A DNA stretch of 64,000 nt. Origin: Tachypleus tridentatus (lineage: Eukaryota > Arthropoda > Merostomata > Xiphosura > Limulidae). Position 1 is the stretch's first letter. Every line of letters starts with the position of its first letter. The stretch covers positions 24,606,400-24,670,399 of the forward strand of contig NC_134828.1 in NCBI RefSeq assembly GCF_004210375.1. The letters are read 5' to 3'. This document shows, in pieces, positions 41,103 to 56,100 of this stretch. Position numbers and translations under genes: made by a program. The notes below the pieces were generated by a model. That model saw nothing but the letters and a program-made list of their open reading frames with translations, searched no databases and was not told the DNA's origin.

Positions 41103-44100
41103 CTAAAAGTGAACAACTAATTAGAATACTAGAGTTAACAAAAATAAAGCCTAATCTCTTTAAAAAAAATGTTAACATTTTTTGAAGTACATTTGCAGAC
41201 AATATAATAGGAGAAATCACATAAATCAACAGATGTTGGTCATCAAAACATGCACAATGCCTCTAGTGATCATTAATACACTAAATTAACCCACTGACTA
41301 TGGCTGCTGTAAACATGCGTGGATTTTTGCACCACTTACTTCAACTGCTTGAAGTGGACCATATCCTGTAAGGTGAATCAGAAGTCAGTGGGTTAAGAAC
41401 AAAAACTTGCAGTGGAGATACAACCTCAAACCATATTCATTTCAATACTCATTAGAATTCAAACTTGTTTTAGGATCTAAATGAACTAAAATATTTTCAA
41501 AACAATTAATTACAATTTCATAACATTTCACATTCTTTATCTATATACTTATAAATTACTAAAGCTTTTGTTTAAAAAATAATAAAGACTAAAAGTTTGC
41601 TTCAAATGATAAAAACAACTCTAACAAAACTTTAGAAATAAGTGGTGACAAGGAATTCTGGAACTCTATAATCTGAAAACATTTTTTTATCATTTGTTTT
41701 TTTTTTCAAACCTAAATTGTCTAATTTAAACACTGAACCAAAAAGTGTAAAATGGAAGATTAAAAGTCTCCATATTTGTTAGTAATTAACTGTTGGAAAC
41801 TTTGTATATGTATACATAAAGAACCAAGTGAAATCTCCATGAACATTCTAACTCTACCACTCATAGTTTTATAATAGTTAAAAAATAACAGTTTTACATG
41901 TATTACCAAGTCACCACACACAAACGTCAAGTACATAAGGATGAAATTAACTTTTGTATAAGAAATAAATTTTCTTCCTAAGAGCATGCTTTAATTGACT
42001 AAATGTGAGTTAAATATGAAACACACGCACAGAGAAAGGTGCTTGTTTACATTTACAAGAGAAAGTTGTTTATTTACGTGAAATTACTGTACATAACTCC
42101 CATAAACTAGTTTAATGAAACTAAGTGGTTTCATAGAAACTCCCACAGCATTTTTGTCAAAACAAATGTGTAGAAATAATATCTCCTGAATTATGTTTAA
42201 GTTGCAGGCAAAATTTGTTGTTTTACATTAATGTTTGTTTACAACTGTTAACAATAATTACTTGTAATGTTCAAGCCTCAAATGATACATTAAAATGTTT
42301 ACATTATTATCAGAAAAGTCCAATGATTGAGCCTAAACAAAGTTCGTGAAATACAGGTGAGAAATGTGTGTCTATTTCAACTTTATAAAGATGTTCCAAA
42401 ACTAAACATGCTGAAAACTAAATGGAGTAATTTACCACAAATAATTTCACTGCCATCTGGTGTTGGGACTGGTGCTGTAAAAATAATTCAGTCTAATTTC
42501 AATATCAAAACACATAAAAAAGCTAGTTCATGATAATTCAATTTTGGACTAAATTTGTGGAATTTCTTGCACTACACGTTTCAACCATATGCACTTTTTT
42601 TTTTTTTTTTTATATATAAACTCCAAATTTAAATTTGTAGGAACAAATGTTCAAGTTTTATTTAGCAACATTTGATAAGTTTCTTGATAGATCTAATTAT
42701 GACAAAATTATACAATGTGTTCCAAAATTACTTATTCAATAAAATAGTAAGCCACAATGCATAAACATAATAATGGATTAGATTTGATTTGTTTCGAATT
42801 TTGCACAAAGCTACACAAGGACTATCTGTGCTAGCCATCCCTAATTTAGCAGTGTAAGACTAGAGGGAAGGCAGCTAGTCATCACCACCCACTGCCAGCT
42901 CTTAGGCTACTATTTTACCAACAAATAATAGGTTTGACCATAACTATATAATGCCCTCACAGATGAAATGGCGAGCACGTTTGGTGTGACAAGGATTCAA
43001 ACTCACAACCCTCGGATTTCGAGTCAAGTGCCTTAACCACCTGGCCATGCTGGGCCCAATGGATTAGAATTACAGTAATGTTACTTTGAGCCATCTTTGG
43101 ATGATAAATTTCCATACATCATTTGACAGTATTACTCTGACTGCTTCAATCCAACCAGCTGTATACTAGATATCTGGGTTTCACCTATGATGGACTGGCA
43201 TCCAATCCCGTAGGATTGTGTTACCACTCCCATTCACTCAGAAAAGTGTGCATAAGCACCAGCTTTACATGTCGTTTGAGGCACAACAAGGACTGTCTTT
43301 TCTTACCTTCTGTAGTATCATGACTCGAATGTGAATCCATGTACATCAATTTAAAGCTTACCAAATCAGACCATAAAATAACCAATTTACCCAAGATCAA
43401 GTCATTTGAATTTCACCAGAAACCACAGTTTAGTTGCATTCCATAACTGTATTAGAATTATGTAACTTTCTCCAATATCAAGTATTTTAAAATAAAACAC
43501 GGATAAAACTTCCAACTACTGAACAAACTACAAAAGTTTGTTTCATTGAGCTTCATCAAAATATACACAAAAGTTTCGAATGATTGAATTTATCCTCTAG
43601 CAACGAATTAAACAAGTAAACATAGCTGAAATAATTGCCAATATCTCACCTTGTGCACCCAGCATTGTTGCTTTCACTGTTGAGAGAATTCTCAATTGAG
43701 TGCCAATAGTTGGAATTCGTTCACAGATCTGAAGAATGTTCTGTTAAAACAACAATACAACAATCAGAATTTTAACAATGTTTTATATGAGATTAAACAA
43801 ATTATTAATATACTACTAAATAATATACAGCATCCAGAATATCATACAATAAAGTTGTTTAGGGCATTTTAAAAAAAACTCCTTGTGAACAAATTCAATC
43901 AACACTGACTCAGCTACTTGTTGTAGTAACTTTGATAATATATTTATTGTATATTTTAAAATAACATTTGATATTTATATCAGAAACACTGTTTTAACCA
44001 ACAGAAAGTGTCATTTGGGGTTGTTTTTGGTTTTAAATGTTATGTTTGTACTTAAAACATAAATTACTACTTTTTCTACAGTTAACGAAAGAAGCATACT

Positions 44101-47100
44101 GGAAGCAGTACTTTTTCCAGTCTCGTGGTATTCTGCTGCAAATAAGTTATTATTATAGGTATGTAATATATTTTATTGTTAGAATTTGTGATAAAAACTA
44201 TATACTAATCAAAATAAACAATACTGAATCCACATTAATACTGCCTGGCATACAATTTAAATGCAAGAAGGTAAAAATATAATTCAAATAATTTGCATAT
44301 GCATGTTTTTTGATGGCCTTTTTTATTACCAGAACAGCTACAAAACTGTTTTGTTACCACTATAAGATTGACTGACCATGGCCATAAACGTTTACTGTGT
44401 TCATCTTATTTTACAAGATACACAAAAGACCCAATATAAACTGAGTTTCAACTGACTGTTCCCATAAACGTTTACTGTGTTCATCTTATTTTACAAGATA
44501 CACAAAAGACCCAATATAAACTGAGTTTCAACTGACTGTTCTCATGCGTTTATCTGTGCAAATTCGAGCTTGTTCTTTTGCCAATCTAGTTACTTCTTCT
44601 GAAGCTTCTGCAATAGCTTTAGCACACGCTATCAAGTCTTTCTTTGAACCGCCTTCTCCCCTGTTACATAAACAAACAAAACTATATTATCTTCATGTCA
44701 GAGCAACTTAAATGTCTTTAAACCTAAAAACAAAAACATTATCTCCACATCAGAGTAACTTAAATATCTTTAAACCTAAAGACAAAAACTACGTTATCTT
44801 CACATTAGAGTAACCTAAAGACAAAACTACATTATGTTCATATCAAAGTGCCTTAAATGTTTTTTAAACCTAAAAAGAATCTTTGAATAAAATAATTAAA
44901 TTAACTTAATTGGATATCAACTATGACTAAAACAATCTACGGGCAGGAACAGGAATGAAAAAATAATCTAAATCCAGAAAATTTTTACAAAGACCATACT
45001 ACCAACATTACTTATGTTGAAGACTTGTGGGGTACAAACAGCACAAAGTCATATATCAACAAGCAGTCTATAAAAATATACCCATAAAAATAAAAAATTA
45101 ATTAAATTTTCATGAGTAACCTTGGTATTAATAGTGTTTTTAACTAAGTGCAATGACATCAAAACATTAAGCCTAAATCAAATCACAAAATGACTGGTGT
45201 AAGTTGTAGTTTTCTTTTTAATCTTAAAACAGAACTTAGCCACTCTTACCTAACTAGCTGACTAAGATTAGCCATTAACAAAGCCATTTTCTTAGCAGCA
45301 GCCACAATTTCATTATCCTTGCTTGACCACTGTTTGACCTCTTGATGCAAACCATGTGCAGCCATCTAGTTAATAAAAAAAGCTGAATTTACTACCACTA
45401 CATCTCTAAATAAACACACCCATAAGTCAAGTTACATTTTCGGTTTTGATTCTATCAGTCTTCTGCCTTGTGCACTTTTGATTAAATTATTTTAAAAATA
45501 CACAGTAATTACAGTATTCTTTATTTTAGAACTTTTTATCCTTGCTGATAGTAAAGAAAATAATAAATAGATAATAAAATAACTATCATTTCACATTGCT
45601 CGTGAATGATGAATATAAAAATACTTTCTAATAATTTTTATGGCATTTCATTGATCTATTTATAGTGTATATTTCTTTTATGTTTCTAAAACATATTAAA
45701 CGAGGTACAAACATATTTGTTTACTGGCAAATTTCAATAAAAGGAAAGATAGTCCAGCTATAAATGTACTCTAGCAACTGTGAAGTTTTGTAGGTATACA
45801 TATAACACTTAACACTTTCCTTCAGTCTGTACTTTCCCTTTACAAACGTCCTATATTCTTATGTAGAACATCTCAAATCCAGATATGGTCATGTGCTAAG
45901 TTCTGTACAAGGCGATACGGTCATGTGCTATACGGTCATGTGCTAACTTCTGCGCAAGGCGATACGGTCATGTGCTAAGTTCTGCGCAAGGCGATACGGT
46001 CATGTGCTAAGTTCTGTGCAAGGCGATACGGTCATGTGCTAAGTTCTGCACAAGCGTCACGTACTAAGTTCTGCAAGATACAGTCATGTGCTAAGTTCTG
46101 TAGATGCAAGTCTTGTCCTGGTCTTATTGGTCACTCGTGCTGATAAGATTGTTTTCAACCAGTGAAAAATAAATAATATTGTTTATTTACATTTTCATTT
46201 GCAACAATCTTGCTACTTATACAGCTGGCTTGAAACTTTCATTTCAGCTTCAACATATAAAGCATGAGTTTTATTTTAATATTAACAGTGTCATCTTCTT
46301 CAAATCCATTTTTTATCTTTTAAAAAAAATCTCAATACTATTGAGTAACAAACAGCATCTCTTATAAAGTTAAAAAACAAAGTTAAGACAGTTTTATGAA
46401 TCTCCAGAGTTATTACTGTATTTCTTAAACAATAGCATATATTTTGAAATGTTAAATAATAAAGTGTAAAAAACTTAACCTTTTCTGATATACATAACCC
46501 AATATACTAGAGAAACTACAGTCATGACAGTTATAGCTGTGCAGCTTTACCATTTCTTGAACTTGTCTATCACAACTACTACGTAAGTTTATTCCAGGGT
46601 AAAAAAAATTCCTGACAAAAAAGAGAGATAGACGGGAATTTAAAATCTACCATAATTGGTTGATTTTAAATAAATATGATCTAACTTACCTTGATTGGCT
46701 GATCTGGAAATGAGCAATATAAAACTTACCATAATTGGCTGGTTAGGCTGAGGAGCAGGGAAGGTTGCTTCAAATTCATCATCTGTTTCTGGAGGGGGAG
46801 GACGAGGGGGAGGTACTTCTTCCTGGCCAGGTAGAGGGGGTCTGGGAGGAGCTTGTTCTTAAAGATAGAATACAAGTAATTATTAACAATTTTCATATGT
46901 ACAATCTCATAAATATGCCAACCAAGATACATCCTTGGTAGTGGTTCTCCATGAAGCATTACCAAACTGAAACAATACTGTTCTGTATATTAAACATATT
47001 TTGTTAACAGTAACAATAATGTACAATTACTACTTCTTCAAATGGAGCAGTGGCAAAATTCCAAAAAATAAAGATATATCATAAAACCACTCTCTCTTAT

Positions 47101-50100
47101 GTCCTCGTTTAGTTTATACTGATAAGGAAGTATTACAGTTTGCAAAATCTGAGCTTTTCTAACACTTATTTACAATGTTTCAGTTTGCATCATTCACAAA
47201 TTCCTCATTTTTTGAAGTTACTTTGGAATTCAAGTAGTTGATTTGAAATTATGTAAACTGCTTTTCACAGAAAACATGACACTGAAAAATATACCACCAT
47301 AAAGCAAGAATCTCTATTCTTTCTGTTAAGCTCTATTTGTGTGAATCTAAAGCAACTAAATCAATCATGCTCCAAATTCACACCAGAAAATTTCTCTATT
47401 TTTATAGGTTGTTTTGGTGTGTTTTGAATTTCGCACACAGCTACTCGAGGGCTATCTGCACTAGCCATCCCTAATGTAGCAGTGTAAGACTAGAGGGAAG
47501 GCAGTTAGTCATCATCACCCACCACCTTCTCTTGTGCTTCTCTTTTACCAATGAATAGTGGGATTGACCGTCACATTATAACATATGTTTGGTGTAACAG
47601 GGATTCAAACCCACAACCCTCAGATAATGAGTCAAGTACCTTAACCACCTGGCCATACAGGTTGTTATTCACACAGCACAAATCCTTTTGAAAATAAATT
47701 TTGAATTATATACTTTATAAATAACAAAAGATATTAATGTAAGACATGAGGCAAGTAGTTTTGTGGCAATACTATTTTGTATCCAGTTAGAATACAAAGA
47801 GCTAAACATGTGATTAAAGTAGGTCGTCTCATCTAGTAAGACTATTACTGGTTTATGCTGTCTACCAGTTATTTACCAATTCTTTGAACATTAGAAAAAG
47901 GTATTCAAAGTTAATAAATTCTAGTAGCCTGCCCTTAGCAGCACAGTGGATATTTTGTTGGAATCTGGAAAAAAACTGAATATAAATTATGTATCATTTG
48001 TCCTCACTTCTATATAAAAGGTACTTGTAACAGGTTTCAACAGCTTTAAAAGAAACAAGCAGACTAGTGGTTATTTTGGATGTTACATAAATATGGAGTT
48101 TTAATATAATTATATAAAATTCCAATAACTAATGTTCCTTTCTAATTGTTTTAGTTTGTTGTATATGAATTTTGTGCCTGATTATTCAAGTGATACTCAC
48201 TAACTATATTAATTACAATGTAGCTGTAATGGAATCGTTTGTATTGAATTTCTTTTAGAGAAAAACTACAACAGTAATTCTTGGATTGAGTTCATATCCC
48301 AATGGATGGTTTCATTGTATAATGAATTTACTGAGAGTGTGTAGTTATTGTCATAGATGAAGTATTCAGCTTGTTTAAAGGGATAAATTTATACAAAAAT
48401 GTTTCATAAAATATGAAATTAAACATTTCAACATCACATAAACTCAGTTTTTGATAAATATTACTTCAAATAGAGTAGATATAAAGCAAGTCTATTTCAA
48501 ACCTAATACTATATTTATTCAGAGTTAGATCAATTTGCAAAATCAATACAAAAATGTTATACACAAAAACACCAAGGTATTAATATTCTCAACTAAAAAC
48601 TACAAACAAAAAAAGTCAGGTGGTTACTGTTCCAAACCTTACTTTTACAAAACGTATGCAACATTCAACCAAATACGTTGGCAGGATTAGAAAATCACCT
48701 GCAGCCCTAGCTTGCCAATATTTATACTTTAATATTTTAACACTTGAAACTAATTTACAAGGGGAAATATGTCGAACAAACAAAGCCTCCTATATCAAAA
48801 CACATATCCATGCATACACACACACAGTTTAACCCTTTGACAGTAGCTGCTTTAAACATGCATCAAATTGTTTTGAGCCATACACTGTACATAGCACACT
48901 GCAGGAGGTAAGCTGTACCCAGTATGGTGAACCAGCAGTCAATGGGTTAACAATAAAACATGACAGCATGAATCTTACATACGTATATGATATATAAACC
49001 TGATACAAGGTGAACTGTTTTGTTACATATTTTAATGCTTACACAGTTATACTAAACAAGTCCTACTTAATCATTAAGAACAATATAGTGAAGCCAGTCA
49101 TCCATAAAACTTACCAATGGAACTTAATGTCATAAAAAAGCAAACTATAATGATTAGAAGCACACTGCATTGTCACTAGTTGGTATCCTCACTATTAATG
49201 GATATTTTTCCCCATATATAAACAAATAAAGGAGAAAATTTATAAAAAAAAATACAATACTCTAGTTTAAGAATGAATATTAAAAAGGCTTAACTGATTA
49301 TCTATCATTTTTTCCCTCACTAACAAATAGCTCTTATCAAACTGTGATTCTTCACACACCTAACAAGAAATAACTTTCTGAAAATAGAATGTAGTATACC
49401 CTCTTTTTTTTTACAGTTTCCCACTGCAAAGGGTTATACAAAAGTTCCTCCAAGTACATTTATTTAGATGAGATAGAAGCAAAATTATGCAGTTTCTACC
49501 TAATTTAACAGCAGGTTTATGTTTTTAAGCACAAAGTTACAGAATGAGCTATCTCTGCTTTGACTTCCACGGGTATCAAAAACTCAGTTTCTACATGTAA
49601 TTAGGTTTTAAATTTTCTGCCGACCCACAAGGGGGTTTATGCAGTATGAATATAGAATAATGCACAAAACGAACCTTCTTCAGTGCGATGGAATACATGC
49701 CGCAAAGAAAAAAAATCTATTGATAACCACTTTTTATGTTACTCAACATAGTTTTTAAAACAAGTTTTGACAAACAGAAGATTTTTGAATGTGTTTTTTG
49801 TGTATATATATTTAACAACTCTTCAGGAAAATAAAAATAAACAGTGGGCTATCTGTGCCGTGACCACTACGTGCATCAAAACCTCTGTTTTAATATGTTG
49901 AGCCTTCAGACTAATAATGAGCTAGCAGGTGTCAAGACTACTTGTAACATTTTTTTTATTAAATAAAAACAAGACCTCAAATCACTTTGTATCAATCTCA
50001 TACTTGTGCTTAGTTTTATTTAGTTTTCTGTAACAAACTAGACATCAGAAACTTCTCTGAAAGTTACTTTCACCTCTTCTGTCTATTACACACGACCCTG

Positions 50101-53100
50101 AGACCGAAAAGGTACTGATTTAAAACATACAATGTTCATGTTTAAAGAAAGTGACCAATTAAAACAAAGTGCATTAAAGTATGCATATGTTCTTAACAAT
50201 AAATCCAACATCACAGATTTGTCTGTAAATAGTAATGTAACTACTAATGAAAATCCAGTGTTATCTTTATAGTGGTTATGAAAGGTAGCATAATAAATGA
50301 CTGTTCCTGTTGAAACACAGTCTAACACATGCAAGAAAGAATAAGATAAATCAGATTCAACATTACAGGAATGTGTATCTGTTAATTTTTCATACTGTAA
50401 AAATTATCTTAAATTAATCCACTTTGACAAGCCCAAGTATTACTAAAGTCTGTTAAACTTCAGTGTAAATATACATTTCACTATTCTCAACCTACAACAT
50501 TATCTTCACTGTTAAATAGTGGGAAACTTGAGTGTAAACATACAGCTCACTATTTAATTCTACTATGTTATCTTCTCTATTGATTAATGGGAAATGCGAG
50601 ATACAAATTCTACAAAAGTTGGAACAATAATGTTTCATGCCAACCTAAAGAACTTTATTTTTGCACTGCACAAGATTTCCACAATTAACAAGAAACTGAA
50701 CACGATATTCTAAGACCAAACATACGATAAAAATACAAATAGTTCCTACTTTGTATTACATAAGTACATAAAGACTAACACTGGAGTGGGTATCTCAGAC
50801 ATTTAATTTACAAACAGCAAAGTAATAGTAACAGGCATCTTTCATCAGTAAGGAGAAAAGTGAATGAAAAACAAAAGAGTACAAGAAAGTTTTTAAGTGA
50901 ATCCATATGCTAGATACTTAAGCCTCCTTCACCATTATCAGGGGACCATTCCCATAGTTTGCTTTTTTGTTTTCCATAGCCCAAAAACTTTAATAAAAGT
51001 TGAAAACCAGGTAAACACAAGTTCATGCCAGCACAACTTATTTAATTCAAATTGTAGAAACATCAGTAGAACTGAATTATTATAAATCATTACAGCTATA
51101 CCATGCTTTGATGCAAATAACTCTTCAAACAAAAATATCACATCAATGTGACCTTAAGCAGGTGCAAAGTTAAATACTGACTGTCACAGAAGAAATCCAT
51201 TCTTTGTATCATTTTGCATTGTGAAAAACAGGAAAACACCCATGCAAACAACTATTTGGTCATCATGCCAAGTATAGGGTCTTGTGTAAGCACCATTAGT
51301 TCTATAGAAATAATCCTTGTTACCTCGTTCACACTGCAATGGGTAGTTCTCCTTAATTTCAGAGAAGGATTCCTGATAGAGCAGATCCGAAGTATCTCCT
51401 GAGAGTTGGAAGTATATAACAATGTAAGAAGTTGGATTAGTTTTAATTATTAGTTTCAGTTTTGTTTGTCTTGTCCCTAATTTTTCATTTACAAGCCATT
51501 AGTTACTTCTTTACTCCTGTTTCTTTGTGAAAAAATCTAAAACAAAAATAAATTAAAAACTAACAATTTTAAATAACTGCAAAACTGCTTAAACAATGTT
51601 AAACTCTTTGAACCAGTACAGTAAAAATAAAATCAATATTTTTTTAGTCGGCATCATACTAATTAACTGAAAAAACTGCTTAAACAATATTTTAGTAAAA
51701 TTTTTGAACCAGTAAACATAAAATCAGTTTTTACAGTATGCATTCAAACTAATTAAACTTTACAATAATAGTTAAAGAATTTAACTTAAATATTATTCAT
51801 TATATGTGTTATTTTCAGACCAAATGAAAAGTATTTTAATTCATTAACATTATTTAATTTAACAAGCCTTGTAGTTAAGATGCATGGAGTCAAATCACAA
51901 ACTTCACGGTGTTATTGTGTTACTGAAGAACAAGTACAATGTGTGTTAAAAGATTATGATCGAATCTAGAAAATGCATTACTAAAACATTATCAACCAAA
52001 CTGTTTAATCCAATAGTTTCATACAAGTAAAATCAGAAGAATCTTTTGTGTTTACTTCAGCTAATTCCATCGACTATGTGAAAGAGATCTGCACAGTTCA
52101 AAGCAATAACACGACTGAGCTGAATTTCATATTCTTAGGCCCACCAACAGCAGAATAGCCAATGGTACCCACACTGAAATAATGGCCTACTTGGAACAAA
52201 TGCGAAAAGTGAACTTTACTGTTAACACTTGTATAAAATTTCAGTAAAATATTCAACGGAAAATTTCGCAAATGATGTTAGGAAATGAATGGGGTGGTGC
52301 TTGTTTAAAAATAACAACAAACTGTGAAGATCCCTTTTCAGTAATGGTGCATGTGCTGAAAACGTTAAGTGTAATAACTCTTAAATATTCCCAAATATTG
52401 AAAGTGAAGAATACCTCTTGCCCAACGTGGCAGAGGAGAAACTGACCGTGGCGAATGAGTTGGCAGAGGGAGAAGGGGGGGAATAGGAGATGGAGTGGGA
52501 GAGGGTTGCTGTCGTACTGTTGGAGACACTGGTAAAGAAAAAGTTATTTGTTAATTAATACACTACAAAAAAAAAAAAAGGACAAATGTTAGCTGACTGT
52601 CTTTGTGCAATATTAAAAACAAAGAGGAAAGATATAAATATGTTTCTAACTATTTCCATTTTATTTTTCTTTGGAAGTGCTAGAATTCTCCTTTATGTTT
52701 ATTCAGTTTAACCTTCTAAACATGTACAGAAACATTAAACTTTCTAATGACAGTTCTGAATCATAATTTTCTTTCTAAGCTGATGAAAAACAAGATGAAT
52801 ATTTCTATAACCAAAAAGTAAGCTCTCCCCATACACCCTAGTTAACTGATCTGTTGTACAGCTTTACAAAATAATACAGAAAAACAAAACGGTGACAAAA
52901 TAACTTGTTTTTGTACTTGAAAAAGGAGAGTTTGCTCACATTGTTAACAAGTTAAACATTTATTACCATAGTTTTCAAAGGTGCATTTTTTCCTTTAAAA
53001 CTCTAATTTATACAGAATAATAGCTGTGGCTTCAAGCTTCAAGAAACGTTTATTGGAATTTTACTTGTTTTGAGCAGACAATGTCAAATGAACAGACATT

Positions 53101-56100
53101 TTTTGCAATTACATTCTTAATTAACAATTCCTGACCAGAGAGAGAGAAAGCAGCAGTTAGCAGCATCCTACCATTCATCATCCATATTAAAGGATGGGTT
53201 GACAGTTTAAATTGAGGAATATTTTGTGGTATTGCACAGATGAAAACCAGGATTGTCAACACTGAATTCCAAAGCTCTACCACAATGAGGGGACAGAACT
53301 GTACAAATTCAGATGTCAGCAACATATTAATGTAGCAATAACAAGACAGTTGTCTCCCTGTTGCAATAGTCAGGGATTTTACATATCATAATATCAAAAA
53401 CAACTCCCCAAGTAAACATGTGTAATCACTTTCCTCAATTTCATTTGGTTTGTGTCGTTTCTTTGTACTAATCATTAATGCACTGAATAAGACATCAACA
53501 ATAAATAACTGAGTTCACTTAAACACTGTTAACCTGCTAAACAAATTACATTTTTCTGCAGTGGTCCATGAATACTTTCATACTCTTAAAAAAAAAAATT
53601 AAGGGTTTGTTTTACAACAAACAAGAATAGTACACTTAAGTAATGTGTGTGGTTCCACGTATTAATAACATTTCTTTACTGACCCAACATGGGTTTTCTA
53701 TGAGAAGATATACAGATTAGCAATTATAACGAGTGATGAAACTTTATATATATAAATACCATGTCACTTAATGTTGACTTCACAAAAACACAACTGTATT
53801 TTTAACAATAGTAAAAAAAAATACTAGTTCTGAAATGTTATTACAGGATGGAAAAATCCTTGCTATGTAATATTTTCTACCTAAGTACCTTTGTCAGAGA
53901 AGAAGTGATAATGTAGAGGAGAGGAGCATTTTCCATCCTCCATCATTTGCTCACCCTCCAGGTTATTTGAGACTGAAAAGAATAGCACCAGGTTAGTTTA
54001 TTATATACAATATGACTAGTGAATACCCACTCCAGTGACACCGAGGTACAGTTTGGCCACTAAATACAAATATTTTCAAATTCAGAATACACAAGTAACA
54101 AAAAAAGGTGTTACAACAGTATATTTTAATATCCAGTATTTTTGTTTTTTATACCTTAACAACAGAAGGTGATGACCTCTCAATAGCTTGACACTCAACT
54201 GACCATGACAGCTTTAACTTGCATCTTCTCATATGTTCAATCCACATGCTGTTAGCTAATCCATTTATTCACCTACGATTGTTTTAAAGGTGTTTGTGTT
54301 CACTAATGATTATCACCTTAAATCTGTATGCTGTTAACTCAACTATATTTTCAGAATTAATCCAGCTTTTACAAGATCTGGACAAGAACTTGGTAACTTT
54401 TTCACACCTTTACTGTGTGGACTAAAAGGATAAATCCCATAGTTATTTATAGTGAGACACTTTAACAACTCCTACTGTCTGGCTACCACATTCCTCCTTG
54501 TTCACAAATAACTCCCACCCTTGGGCATAATTTAAGTCTAGGAATGGGATAGTGCGAGCTTGGAACCAATATTTTTTTTTTTTTATGTCCCAGAATTAAA
54601 TATAGAAACTCTTGCATGCAAAGCAGGTATTCTATACCTGAACTAGAAAGGTTAATCCCTATAGCTACTGGTAGTAGAACACTTATTAACCTTTCTCAAA
54701 CAGAGTCATGAGTTAACCACATGCTGAGTGCCTGTATTTATGTGGTAATCCACCTTCTGCTGGTTTTGAAATCAAATCCAAGCAAATACCCTACTACTGG
54801 AACAAAAGGTTTAATTCATGCTTATAAGACACCTTAATCAGCTCAAAATACTTGCTAACAATCTCCTTACCTTGCCTGCTGTACAAACAAAAGTATATCT
54901 TAGTATAAAATCAAATTATGTGATGTCACTTGAATCATTTAGCCATGAGTGCTTTAATCTATATCAGAAACAGATGATAGCCTTTTAATTATTTACTAAT
55001 CCAACAAGTCAAACTTATACCAGTACCAAATATTGTACAATCTCTTACTATTCAGAGACTTTATCACTACTAACTAAAAAACACATTTATTCCAAATATT
55101 AAACAAACATTCTGAAAACAACAATATAATAAAGAATCCTTTAAACACACAAATCATTTGTTCAACTTTTAATGTATTTACAATGAAAACTATGTTTTAA
55201 TGAAGATGTGATCTAGTATCATGACATGTTTTATCACTCTTTAATATGTCTCTACAGAGAACTTGAAGATTTTGTTTTGGCCAATGACTAACATTAGCCT
55301 ACTTTTCAAGGCCTTCAGTAACACACACAAGACTTTGGTTTTTGTATTTTTAAAACTTTAAACTAGAAACATTTAAGGCTCTGCAGGAACCATGTTACAA
55401 ATCACTCACCCACATATGTACCTCAGTGGTAGATCTAGTTATTACACTCTTAACCTGTTATATGTTCTTCACACAAAATCCAAATGCAGAAATTTAAAAT
55501 ACAAAACAAGAAACATTTCTTCACTTGTTCAACTTGGTCATGTTTTGTATTCAGCATGTATTTTATCCAGTAAAATACAAAAAGCAGGTATTTTATTAAA
55601 AATTATTTATAATACAACTCCACAAACTTCTGTTGAGTGAAGTTATTAATACTAGTCATAAATAAAATACAGTGAAACTAATTCATGTTTGACAGATGCT
55701 CTGTACAACACCAGTCAATCTCTTTTCACATCAATGACTCTCATGCTTGTAATGAACAAAAATTATTAATGTGTGTGTGTGTGTGTTTTCTTATAGCAAA
55801 GCCACATTGGGCTATCTGCTGAGCCCACCCAGGGCAACTGAACCCCTGATTTTAGCATTGTAAATCCAGAGACATAGGGCAAAAATCATTAACACAATGT
55901 ATATATAACACTGGAAAACAAGACTTTTTTTTCCTTCTTTTATTAAATTCTTCTACTGGTTTCATGACTTCACAGGAAATTATGACTTGAACATTTTTAT
56001 GAAGTTTCAAATAAAGATGAATCCTTGGTAAAAGATAAAATCAAATTTTTATTCTGTTGAAGGAATAAACCCAGAATTACAGTTAACTTATTAAAAAAAA

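Noticed and set aside
44037-44282. 81-codon plus-strand open frame in a vinculin intron
   Set aside because: AT-rich, no recognised domain, no conserved motif; likely chance.
45884-46112. CRISPR-like array
   Set aside because: The units are contiguous 32-bp tandem repeats without unique spacers, in an animal intron.
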